Below are positions 1 through 5,657 of a stretch of DNA of 64,000 bases, in pieces. A program made the translations under genes and the position numbers. Source of the DNA: Phycisphaeraceae bacterium (lineage in GTDB: Bacteria > Planctomycetota > Phycisphaerae > Phycisphaerales > UBA1924); the NCBI GenBank assembly GCA_019636675.1, contig JAHBXC010000001.1, positions 62,001-126,000 on the forward strand, written 5' to 3'. The notes beneath the pieces were generated by a model that worked only from the letters and a program-made list of their open reading frames with translations, searched no databases and was not told the DNA's origin. Positions within the stretch are counted from its first letter, which is position 1. Each line of letters opens with the position of its first letter.

Positions 1-752
1 ATCGACTCGTCGCCGAACACCGCGATGTCGCCCTCGCGCTGGTGGGCGACGAGCAGGCGCTTGCTGTCGCGATAGTGCTCCATGCCGCCGTGCCAGTCGA
101 GGTGGTTGGGCGAGAGATTCGTCAGCACCGCGACGCGCGGCGAGAAGGGCGCCGAGACGCCCGCTTTCGCGATGTCGTCAAGCCAGTGCAGCATCGCGCT
201 GGAGACTTCGAGCACCACGGCGTCGCCCGGCGCGATCGAGGGCAGATGCGCGAGCAGCGACCCGCCGATGTTCCCGCCCAGATGCACCCGCTCCTCGCCC
301 AGCCGGGCGCGCATCGCGTGCGCGAGCATCGCGCTGGTCGTCGACTTGCCAGCGCTCCCGGTCACAGCCAGCACCCGATCGCGCCGGGGAAGACGCTCGA
401 TCAGCAGCGCGATCTCCGTGGTGATCGGCACGCGCGCGCCGCGCGCGGCGTTCAGGAAGCGGTTGTTCCAGGGCAGCGGCGCCGCCGGGTTGGCGACGAC
501 CAGGTCGGTGTCGGTGAAATCATGCTCGTCGTGCCCGCCCAGCCGGAGCGAGACCAGCCCGGCGTCGACGAGCGGGCGGAGTTCACGGACCGAATCGGCG
601 AGCGTGTCTTCGGACGCAAGGTCAGTGACCAGCACCTTGGCACCCTGCTCCGCGAGCCACCGGGCCGCCCCCAGCCCGCCCCCGAACCGCCCGAGCCCCA
701 TGACGGTCACGCGGCGGCCCTGCAGGGATGGAAACGCGTCGGGGTGGGTCAT
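1..752 (-). CDS. murD: UDP-N-acetylmuramoylalanine--D-glutamate ligase, 5' part
   Basis: Cytoplasmic Mur ligase that adds D-glutamate to UDP-MurNAc-L-Ala in peptidoglycan synthesis. The frame reads in from the window edge, so only the first ~250 residues are visible and the C-terminal ligase domain is missing. Seen: an N-terminal Rossmann-like start (VTVMGLGRFGGG, residues 16-27), the ATP-binding P-loop TGSAGKSTT (131-139), and the Mur-ligase central-domain pattern NLSPNHLDWH. The start is the ATG at 752, the first Met before the Rossmann strand. The IS1595 element inserted about 60 bp upstream of this start and may have displaced its promoter. The assignment to MurD rather than MurC/E/F rests on the glycine-rich N-terminus and the NHLDWH region. 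Confidence 0.9.
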   Translation of the reverse strand, partial: MTHPDAFPSLQGRRVTVMGLGRFGGGLGAARWLAEQGAKVLVTDLASEDTLADSVRELRPLVDAGLVSLRLGGHDEHDFTDTDLVVANPAAPLPWNNRFLNAARGARVPITTEIALLIERLPRRDRVLAVTGSAGKSTTSAMLAHAMRARLGEERVHLGGNIGGSLLAHLPSIAPGDAVVLEVSSAMLHWLDDIAKAGVSAPFSPRVAVLTNLSPNHLDWHGGMEHYRDSKRLLVAHQREGDIAVFGDES

Positions 753-804
753 GGGCAGTTCTATCGGGGGGAGGGGCGCGAAGGCGAGAGAGGAGTGGTG
801 CCCT

Positions 805-812
805 AACAAAAA
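805..812. repeat. Target-site duplication, left copy (8 bp)
   Basis: AACAAAAA directly abuts the left inverted end and is repeated exactly after the right end. The length matches IS1595-family insertions. Confidence 0.9.
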
Positions 813-835
813 CGGGAGTATGTACTTACCGCAAA
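813..835 (+). repeat. Left terminal inverted repeat of IS1595 element
   Basis: 23 bp, a perfect reverse complement of 3383-3405. Key core GTATGTACTTACC. Confidence 0.93.
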
Positions 836-850
836 CCGCCGAATGAGGGC

Positions 851-878
851 TTGACTTAGGAATTGCGTCAAGTATAAT
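851..878 (+). promoter_or_regulatory. Transposase promoter giving a leaderless mRNA
   Basis: A -35 box TTGACT (851-856), a 16-bp spacer and a perfect -10 box TATAAT (873-878). A start point 6-7 bp downstream falls on the A of the transposase ATG at 885, so the message would be leaderless. No Shine-Dalgarno sequence precedes the ATG. Confidence 0.75.
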
Positions 879-884
879 GATCGT

Positions 885-1787
885 ATGGCCAAGAAGAAGC
901 CCGTCAAGGTCGGCGAGAACAAGTCCAGCACCACGCGGGAAATCCCACTGGCCTGTGCGGACGAGCTGGCCGCGGTCGAGTTCATGGAGAAGCGTCGCTG
1001 GGGCGACTGCCCCGCCTGCCCGCACTGCGGGTCATCCGCCTTCTACAAGATGACCGACCGGGCCACCGGCGAGCGAAACGCCCGTTTTCTCTGGCGTTGC
1101 CGCGACTGCAAGAAACAGTACACCGTTCGCATCGGGACCATTTTCGAGGACAGTCGAATCCCCCTGCGCCACTGGTGCTTTGCGTTCTGGGCCGCGTGCG
1201 CGTCCAAGAAGGGTGTCTCGGCCAAGCAGATTCAGCGTCAGACCGGGCTTTCCTACAAGTCCGCCCTGTTCATGATGCACCGCATCCGGTTCACCATGGC
1301 CGACGGGCCGAACCCCGGAAAGCTCGGCGGCACGGTCGAGGTCGATGAGACCTACATGGGCGGCAAGCCCCGCTATCGCGGCCCCAACACCCCGCGCGGC
1401 GGCGCCACGCCCCGCCCGATCGTCATGGCCATCGTCCAGCGCGGCGGCGCGGTCCGGCCAAAGGTCATCCCGACGATCACCGCGGACAACCTTCTGCCCG
1501 AAATCATGCGTCATGTGGACCCGACGGCCCGCGTCATCACCGACGAAAACCGCTGCTACACCGATGTCCGCATGGTCGTCTCGGGCGGCCATGAGCATGT
1601 GAAGCACTCGGCCCGCGAGTATGTCCGCAAGGGGACCGACATTCACACGAACACGGTCGAGGGCTTCTTCGGCAACCTCAAGCGCGGCATCTACGGCACC
1701 TTCCACGCGGTGTCCCGCAAGCACCTGCAGGCCTATCTGGACGAGTTCGCCTTCCGCTATTCGACCCGCGCCCTTGAGGACGGGTAG
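885..1787 (+). CDS. IS1595-family (ISXO2-like) transposase, cut by an in-frame TAG
   Basis: Catalyses movement of the 813-3405 element. An N-terminal zinc ribbon has CPACPHCG (42-49) and CRDC (72-75). The ISXO2-like catalytic core carries D154 (VEVDETYMGG), D220 (VITDEN), N256 (HTN) and K266 (NLKRG), the DDNK pattern of this family. The protein ends at TAG (1785-1787), yet the same frame continues to TGA at 1851-1853 and encodes RLDAAIRQAEGRRLAYRDHV. That matches the usual IS1595 C-terminus ending in GKRLTYR, so about 22 residues have been cut off. Either the protein works truncated, the TAG is read through, or inactivation is recent. Confidence 0.9.
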   Translation: MAKKKPVKVGENKSSTTREIPLACADELAAVEFMEKRRWGDCPACPHCGSSAFYKMTDRATGERNARFLWRCRDCKKQYTVRIGTIFEDSRIPLRHWCFAFWAACASKKGVSAKQIQRQTGLSYKSALFMMHRIRFTMADGPNPGKLGGTVEVDETYMGGKPRYRGPNTPRGGATPRPIVMAIVQRGGAVRPKVIPTITADNLLPEIMRHVDPTARVITDENRCYTDVRMVVSGGHEHVKHSAREYVRKGTDIHTNTVEGFFGNLKRGIYGTFHAVSRKHLQAYLDEFAFRYSTRALEDG

Positions 1788-2007
1788 CGGCTGGACGCCG
1801 CGATCCGGCAGGCGGAGGGGCGTCGGCTGGCTTATCGGGACCATGTGGCGTGAGTGTGCACAGTGCGCCACAAGCGCCGCGTTTACAAAGGGTTGTGCCA
1901 ATAGGGGTTAAACCCCGGAAAACAAACGGCTTGCGCGCCAAAACTTCTTGACACCCGGGCGGCTCTTGCCGATAATGCCCCTGCAGGAAATGGGAAAAAT
2001 GTAAGAA
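1788..2007. other. Gene-free interval inside the IS element
   Basis: Holds the out-of-use transposase 3' end (1788-1853) and a near-consensus forward promoter (1948-1976). No other coding signal was seen. Confidence 0.5.
1948..1976 (+). promoter_or_regulatory. Near-consensus sigma70-type promoter, plus strand
   Basis: TTGACA (1948-1953), exactly 17 bp, then GATAAT (1971-1976). Transcription from about 1983 would run antisense across the tRNA-like gene (2008-2110, minus) towards the terminator at 2504-2540. No convincing plus-strand protein gene follows, so its product is unknown. Confidence 0.55.
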
Positions 2008-2110
2008 TGCAGGTACCCGGGCTCGAACCGGGATGGAGCGTGTGAGGCCTAGACAACCTCGCTCCAGTGCAACCCAAGTGCACCGCGTTTGCCAGTTTCG
2101 CCATACCTGC
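2008..2110 (-). tRNA. Leucine-type (class II) tRNA-like gene with UGG (Pro) anticodon
   Basis: Folds as a full cloverleaf by eye. The 7-bp acceptor is GCAGGTA/TACCTGC with discriminator A. The D-arm is GCG-AAACTGGCAAA-CGC, with the GG expected at 18/19. The 5-bp anticodon stem GTGCA/TGCAC encloses loop CTTGGGT, giving anticodon UGG. The T-arm is CCCGG-TTCGAGC-CCGGG. The variable arm is about 34 nt, with a perfect 7-bp stem TGGAGCG/CGCTCCA. Long arm, A73 and D-arm match tRNA-Leu (compare tRNA-Leu(GAG) at 40210, with a ~17-nt arm), but UGG reads the proline codon CCA. One A-to-G change would turn a UAG (Leu) anticodon into UGG. No CCA is encoded; a T-rich tract follows the 3' end. It lies inside the IS element. 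Confidence 0.75.
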
Positions 2111-2409
2111 AATGCGCCCTACCCCCTCTCGGGGATAGGGACGCTTTCACTTAGTTGTTCAGGCCCTCCATCTTGGTGGTGCTGAGCATCCGCGACCGAA
2201 GTTCGCGCTTCGGTTCGTGGATTCCAAGGCCGGGGGGACGCCTCCAGTGGGGGCGTACGAACACGGTCTTGTCCGGTCTGTCCGGCGGGTGCACCAGAAC
2301 AGAGAACGGGAAGACCAACTGATGTCGCATAGCGATCATTGGTGTTCTCGAAATGAAATGGATGATGGAGCACGCCTCACAGTGAGTCGCGCAGAGTCTC
2401 GACGCTGGG

Positions 2410-2438
2410 TTGTGTTGGGGTGGGGGCCGTGCTAGAGT
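2410..2438 (+). promoter_or_regulatory. Promoter-like pair upstream of putative small RNA
   Basis: TTGTGT (2410-2415), 17 bp, TAGAGT (2433-2438). Moderate match to the consensus; it would start RNA near 2445. Confidence 0.35.
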
Positions 2439-2444
2439 GGGCCA

Positions 2445-2540
2445 CTCAGGCCCGCGATGATCCGTCATCGAAAATCCCTTGTCCTTGGGAGAAAAGGCCA
2501 TCTGGGCAGCCGCGACTGAACCTCGCGACTGCCCTTTTTA
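2445..2540 (+). ncRNA. Putative ~95-nt structured small RNA in the IS element
   Basis: Bounded by a promoter-like pair (2410-2438) and a strong intrinsic terminator (2504-2540). Between them lie two small hairpins: GATGA/TCATC with a four-base TCCG loop, and TCCC/GGGA. No known RNA family is recognised. Alternatively the terminator only stops plus-strand read-through before the convergent gene at 2554-3012. Confidence 0.3.
2504..2540 (+). terminator. Strong intrinsic terminator, plus strand
   Basis: A 12-bp stem with a single C-A mismatch (arms GGGCAGCCGCGA and TCGCGACTGCCC), a 7-nt loop, then TTTTTA. The T-run is on the plus strand only. Confidence 0.8.
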
Positions 2541-2553
2541 TCGACTTCTAGGG

Positions 2554-3012
2554 TTAACCTTCGCGCATCCTGCGCCAGGTGTTTTCATCCAGATAGATGC
2601 GGCGGTCGTCGGCGGGTTTGTAGATGCGCCCTCGGCGGCTCATGGCGTGTGCAGTGTTGTAGATGTTGCGGACGGCGTCCTTCATGTCCGGGAACTCCGG
2701 TGCCAGCGTCTCGCCAATCTGTTTGAGCGTCATGCCGGGCTTCGCTTTCACCAACTCGAAGATTCGCCCAGTGACCTTGCCGCGAACGGGAGGCTGAGGC
2801 TTCTTCCGCTTCGCGCGTACGACGACGCGGGAAGCCCTGGGCACGGAAGCCTTCTCAGAAGGCACTGCCGCTGCGGAGTCGCCCTTGACCTGCCCCAGTT
2901 CCCCCAGCAGGCCCTGCAGCAGAACGATTTCCTGCTGGATGAGGACCGCACGGCTCTCAGCGTCTGCCAATCTTTTGCGGACAATCTCGATGGCTGCGGC
3001 GCTTTGGCTCAT
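2554..3012 (-). CDS. IS passenger protein: coiled coil plus winged-helix-like domain
   Basis: 152 residues from the ATG at 3012, which has GGAG eight bases upstream. Residues 5-45 form a likely coiled coil (QQEIVLLQGLLGELG). Residues 50-78 are a basic linker rich in K and R. Residues 80-140 look like a winged helix: GRIFELVKAKPGMTLKQIGE, then a stretch ending GRIYKPADDRRIYL. This is the shape of a small DNA-binding or regulatory protein. The specific family is not recognised. It converges on the transposase side and diverges from the small gene at 3126, with both inside the inverted ends. A role in target choice or transposase control is inference only. Confidence 0.6.
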   Translation of the reverse strand: MSQSAAAIEIVRKRLADAESRAVLIQQEIVLLQGLLGELGQVKGDSAAAVPSEKASVPRASRVVVRAKRKKPQPPVRGKVTGRIFELVKAKPGMTLKQIGETLAPEFPDMKDAVRNIYNTAHAMSRRGRIYKPADDRRIYLDENTWRRMREG

Positions 3013-3113
3013 TTGTCTGCTCCATATCGGACCCTGTGGCGGCCGATCAGCGTACCGTGCGGTGCGGCGGCCGTCAACAGCCGCGGCCGCAAATGCACCC
3101 GCTGTCCGCACGC

Positions 3114-3119
3114 TACAAT
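3114..3119 (+). promoter_or_regulatory. -10 box TACAAT implying a second leaderless mRNA
   Basis: TACAAT (3114-3119) would start RNA at about 3125-3126, the A of the next ATG. No Shine-Dalgarno and no clear -35 box were seen. Confidence 0.4.
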
Positions 3120-3125
3120 GGCCGC

Positions 3126-3308
3126 ATGGCAAAGCGAGAGCCCAACAAGCCCGGCCCAGAGCCCGATCGCCTGCAAATTGAGGGCGAGTGGGAAGAAGCC
3201 GTGGATCGCGCCTTGGACAAGAAGCGGCCGGTTGACGGGTGGCCCCAGAAGGGCCCAGACCGGGACACTCACAAACAGCAGGCGAGGGACTGTCCATCCG
3301 GGGATTGA
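3126..3308 (+). CDS. Small conserved-type protein with KKRPxxGWP motif, IS passenger
   Basis: 60 residues, highly charged, with the core RLQIEGEWEEAVDRAL and KKRPVDGWP. Small proteins with an EGxWExAxxxALxKKRPxxGWP pattern are, to my recollection, widespread as hypothetical proteins in bacteria; the function is unknown. The start at 3126 lies directly after a TACAAT box, as in the leaderless transposase gene. It ends about 75 bp inside the right inverted end. The motif region lies in the first 45 residues, and the tail looks unconserved. Confidence 0.6.
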   Translation: MAKREPNKPGPEPDRLQIEGEWEEAVDRALDKKRPVDGWPQKGPDRDTHKQQARDCPSGD

Positions 3309-3382
3309 GTCTACGCGCATGGGTGCCGTTGCGCTAGATTCGCTCTTTTCTGACAAGGGGCAGCGGCACGCGACGGCTCATA

Positions 3383-3405
3383 TTTGCGGTAAGTACATAC
3401 TCCCG
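3383..3405 (-). repeat. Right terminal inverted repeat of IS1595 element
   Basis: 23 bp, a perfect reverse complement of 813-835. Confidence 0.93.
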
Positions 3406-3413
3406 AACAAAAA
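3406..3413. repeat. Target-site duplication, right copy (8 bp)
   Basis: AACAAAAA directly follows the right inverted end. Both duplication and ends are undecayed, which indicates a recent insertion. Confidence 0.9.
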
Positions 3414-3438
3414 CTTTCCGAAAACTCACCAAACAGAC

Positions 3439-3469
3439 TTGACACGCCCGACCATATCGGACATCCTAT
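3439..3469 (+). promoter_or_regulatory. Probable recA promoter
   Basis: A perfect -35 TTGACA (3439-3444) is followed by a weak -10 near 3462-3469 (CATCCT or TCCTAT). It lies only 34 bp beyond the IS right end, so the insertion spared it. An interrupted palindrome CCGA-N5-TCGG overlaps the spacer (3448-3460) and could be an operator; no known LexA box is recognised. Confidence 0.5.
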
Positions 3470-3506
3470 CGCACACCGAACATTGACGAACGAAGGAGGC
3501 CCCGGT

Positions 3507-4667
3507 ATGGTCGCAGCGAAGTCGGACACGAAACTCAACGGGCGGATGGCCGCCCTCTCCAAGGACGCCCAGATGCCCCCGTCCACGACCCCGAACTCGC
3601 CCAGCGCGGCCGACACCAAGGCCCGCAAGCTGGCCCTCGACCGCACGCTCGGCCAGATCGAGAAGACCTTCGGCAAGGGCTCGATCATGCGCCTCGACGA
3701 AGAGGCCCACCTCGCGATCCTCGGGATTTCCACCGGGTCGATCTCCCTCGACCTCGCGCTGGGCGGCAAGGGCATCCCCAAGGGCCGAATCGTCGAGATC
3801 TTCGGCCCCGAGTCCTCCGGCAAAACGACGCTCGCGCTCACCGTCGCGGCCCAGGCCCAGAAGGCCGGCGGCGTCGCGGCGTTCATCGACGCCGAGCACG
3901 CGCTCGACCCCTCGTGGGCCAAGCGACTGGGCGTGAACATCGACGAGATGCTCGTCAGCCAGCCCGACACCGGTGAGCAGGCCCTCGACATCTGCGAACT
4001 CCTCGTCCGCTCCAACGCGGTCGACGTCATCGTCATCGACTCGGTCGCCGCGCTCATCCCGCGGGCTGAAATCGAGGGCGAAATGGGCGACACCCATGTC
4101 GGCCTGCAGGCGCGCCTCATGAGCCAGGCAATGCGCAAGCTCACCGGCGCGATCGCCAAGAGCAACTGCACCGTCATCTTCATCAACCAGATCCGCGAGA
4201 AGATCGGCGTGATGTTCGGCTCCCCCGAGACCACGCCGGGCGGACGCGCCCTCAAGTTCTATTCGTCCGTCCGTATCGACATCCGGCGCACCGGCGCGAT
4301 CAAGGACGGCGACCAGAATGTCGGCAACCGCGTGCGCGCACGCGTCGTCAAGAACAAGGTCGCCCCCCCGTTCCGCGACGCCGAGTTCGACATCATGTTC
4401 AACGAGGGCATCAGCGCGACGGGCGACCTGCTCGATCTCGCCGTGACCGAGGACATCGTCGAGAAGTCCGGCGCGTGGTTCTCCTACGGCGATGTCCGCC
4501 TGGGCCAGGGGCGCGAGAACTCCAAGCAGTTCCTCAAGGACAACCCCGACCTCTTCACCGAGATCCGCAAGAAGGTCATGGAGAAGAAGGGCGTCGGCAA
4601 GCCGGCGTCCTCGTCCGGGAACGCCGGCGTCGCCGTCGACGACGACGGCGTGTCGCTCGAGGATTGA
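3507..4667 (+). CDS. recA: Recombinase RecA
   Basis: DNA strand-exchange ATPase for recombination and SOS induction; 386 residues. The start is the ATG at 3507, with AAGGAGG at 3493-3499 seven bases upstream; a TTG at 3483 precedes the ribosome site and is rejected. Seen: an N-terminal extension of ~40 low-complexity residues; the MAW region [23 protein letters not shown] (here LALDRTLGQ, 42-50); Walker A GPESSGKT (100-107); the Walker B strand [12 protein letters not shown]; the L2 region with [14 protein letters not shown]; and an acidic C-terminal tail. It stands alone: the IS1595 element lies upstream and a secreted protein follows 195 bp downstream. Confidence 0.98.
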   Translation: MVAAKSDTKLNGRMAALSKDAQMPPSTTPNSPSAADTKARKLALDRTLGQIEKTFGKGSIMRLDEEAHLAILGISTGSISLDLALGGKGIPKGRIVEIFGPESSGKTTLALTVAAQAQKAGGVAAFIDAEHALDPSWAKRLGVNIDEMLVSQPDTGEQALDICELLVRSNAVDVIVIDSVAALIPRAEIEGEMGDTHVGLQARLMSQAMRKLTGAIAKSNCTVIFINQIREKIGVMFGSPETTPGGRALKFYSSVRIDIRRTGAIKDGDQNVGNRVRARVVKNKVAPPFRDAEFDIMFNEGISATGDLLDLAVTEDIVEKSGAWFSYGDVRLGQGRENSKQFLKDNPDLFTEIRKKVMEKKGVGKPASSSGNAGVAVDDDGVSLED

Positions 4668-4862
4668 TCGGACCCTCGTCACCCCTTCTCGGGCCCACCC
4701 GAGTGAGTCTGCGCAAGCCATGCCGCCTTCATCGCGGCGGCGGGCGTCGGAATCGGCAACCGGCCTATCCCGGGGCCGGGGGGTATTGCATGCTTCCTCT
4801 GTGGTCGGTGTCGTCGGGCCGGTGGGGCCCGTCTCCGACCTCTCCACGCAGGGGAAGACTCG

Positions 4863-5537
4863 ATGCGCAACACCCGCTCTCTGACGCTCGCCGCCGGCTT
4901 CGCTGTTCTCGCCACCGCCGCCAATGCGTCGGTGATCACGGCGACCTTTACCGCCGATAACCACTACTCGATCTACAACACCCTCTCCGGCGGCGGCATC
5001 GGCTACGTCGGCGGCAACGAGACCGGCGCCGCCGGCTCGGTGGGCCAGTACAACTGGTCGCGCGCTGAGACGTTCACCTTTGAGACCGCAGGCGTGGTCT
5101 ACATCGCCGCCTGGAGCGACAAGAGCGTCGCGCAGGGCCTGGTCGGGCAGCTGAGCAACGGCATCGAGACGATCTATTCCGGTGATGCGCGCTGGCAGGT
5201 CTTCGCGACCGGCATCAGCCGCAACACCGGCGACCCGCACCCCCTCGCCGCCGAGATCGCCTCGCAGGTGGCGCTCGCCGACGCGAACAACCTCTGGGGC
5301 ACCCCGTTCGTGGGTGGCCAAAACCTCGCTTCGACCGCGCCTTGGGGGAAGATCCCCGAGATCCAGACCGACGCGCGCTGGATGTGGAACCAGATCGCCG
5401 GGGTCGCCAACCCCCTCCAGGGCGGCGCCAACCACGACGAGTACCTGATCTTCCGCATCGATGCGGCGGTTCCTGCGCCCGGCGCGGCGGCGGTTCTCGC
5501 GAGCGTCGGCCTCGTCGGCCTGCGTCGTCGGCGCTGA
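4863..5537 (+). CDS. Secreted protein with PxPG-type PEP-CTERM signal
   Basis: 224 residues. A Sec signal peptide (residues 1-22, ending ATAANA) is followed by a glycine-rich beta-type domain of unknown function. The C-terminus has the tripartite exosortase signal: VPAPGA, a hydrophobic stretch AAVLASVGLVGL, then RRRR. It is therefore probably exported and processed by an exosortase at the cell surface. The proline motif is PAPG rather than the common PEP, as in the proteins at 22109 and 40465. No exosortase gene is in the window. The mature domain contains many W and Y residues; no family is recognised. Confidence 0.8.
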   Translation: MRNTRSLTLAAGFAVLATAANASVITATFTADNHYSIYNTLSGGGIGYVGGNETGAAGSVGQYNWSRAETFTFETAGVVYIAAWSDKSVAQGLVGQLSNGIETIYSGDARWQVFATGISRNTGDPHPLAAEIASQVALADANNLWGTPFVGGQNLASTAPWGKIPEIQTDARWMWNQIAGVANPLQGGANHDEYLIFRIDAAVPAPGAAAVLASVGLVGLRRRR

Positions 5538-5657
5538 TTGAGTCCCGGCCGGTGCAAACCCGGCGCGGTTTTCCGGTACAAAGGTCTCCCCACGCCGACC
5601 CCCGGGCGCGATCGCGCGCCCCGGGGTGGTCGGCTCTTTGCCTGGAGACCGCCCTCG

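Larger units (their letters stand above)
2111..2553. other. Non-coding interval with possible small RNA unit, inside the IS element
   Basis: A GC hairpin (2117-2140) lies just upstream of the tRNA-like gene. No protein gene is convincing here; a 105-codon minus-strand frame (2151-2468) has a weak AAGGA upstream but unremarkable composition. The right part holds a promoter-like pair and a strong terminator, described separately. Confidence 0.4.
813..3405 (+). mobile_element. IS1595-family (ISXO2-like) element with passenger genes
   Basis: A 2,593-bp element defined by exact 23-bp inverted ends at 813-835 and 3383-3405; each outer end reads CGGGAGTATG inward. It is flanked by the same 8 bp, AACAAAAA, at 805-812 and 3406-3413, which is a target-site duplication of the size known for IS1595. 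Inside are the transposase (885-1787), a tRNA-like gene (2008-2110, minus), a possible small RNA (about 2445-2540), a winged-helix-like gene (2554-3012, minus) and a small leaderless gene (3126-3308). Joining the flanks gives continuous murD-recA intergenic DNA. IS1595 members with passenger genes are known; this cargo combination is what is unusual. Confidence 0.93.

Noticed and set aside
1032..1901. 289-codon frame antisense to the transposase
   Set aside because: It overlaps the clear transposase fully and has shadow composition.
2151..2468. 105-codon minus-strand frame in the IS element
   Set aside because: A weak AAGGA precedes its ATG, but the product has no domain, and the promoter-terminator pair on the other strand explains part of the interval better.
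3448..3460. LexA/SOS box upstream of recA
   Set aside because: A CCGA-N5-TCGG inverted repeat is present but matches no LexA box I know; noted only as a possible operator.
3483..3506. TTG start for recA at 3483
   Set aside because: The AAGGAGG ribosome site lies downstream of it and fits ATG 3507.
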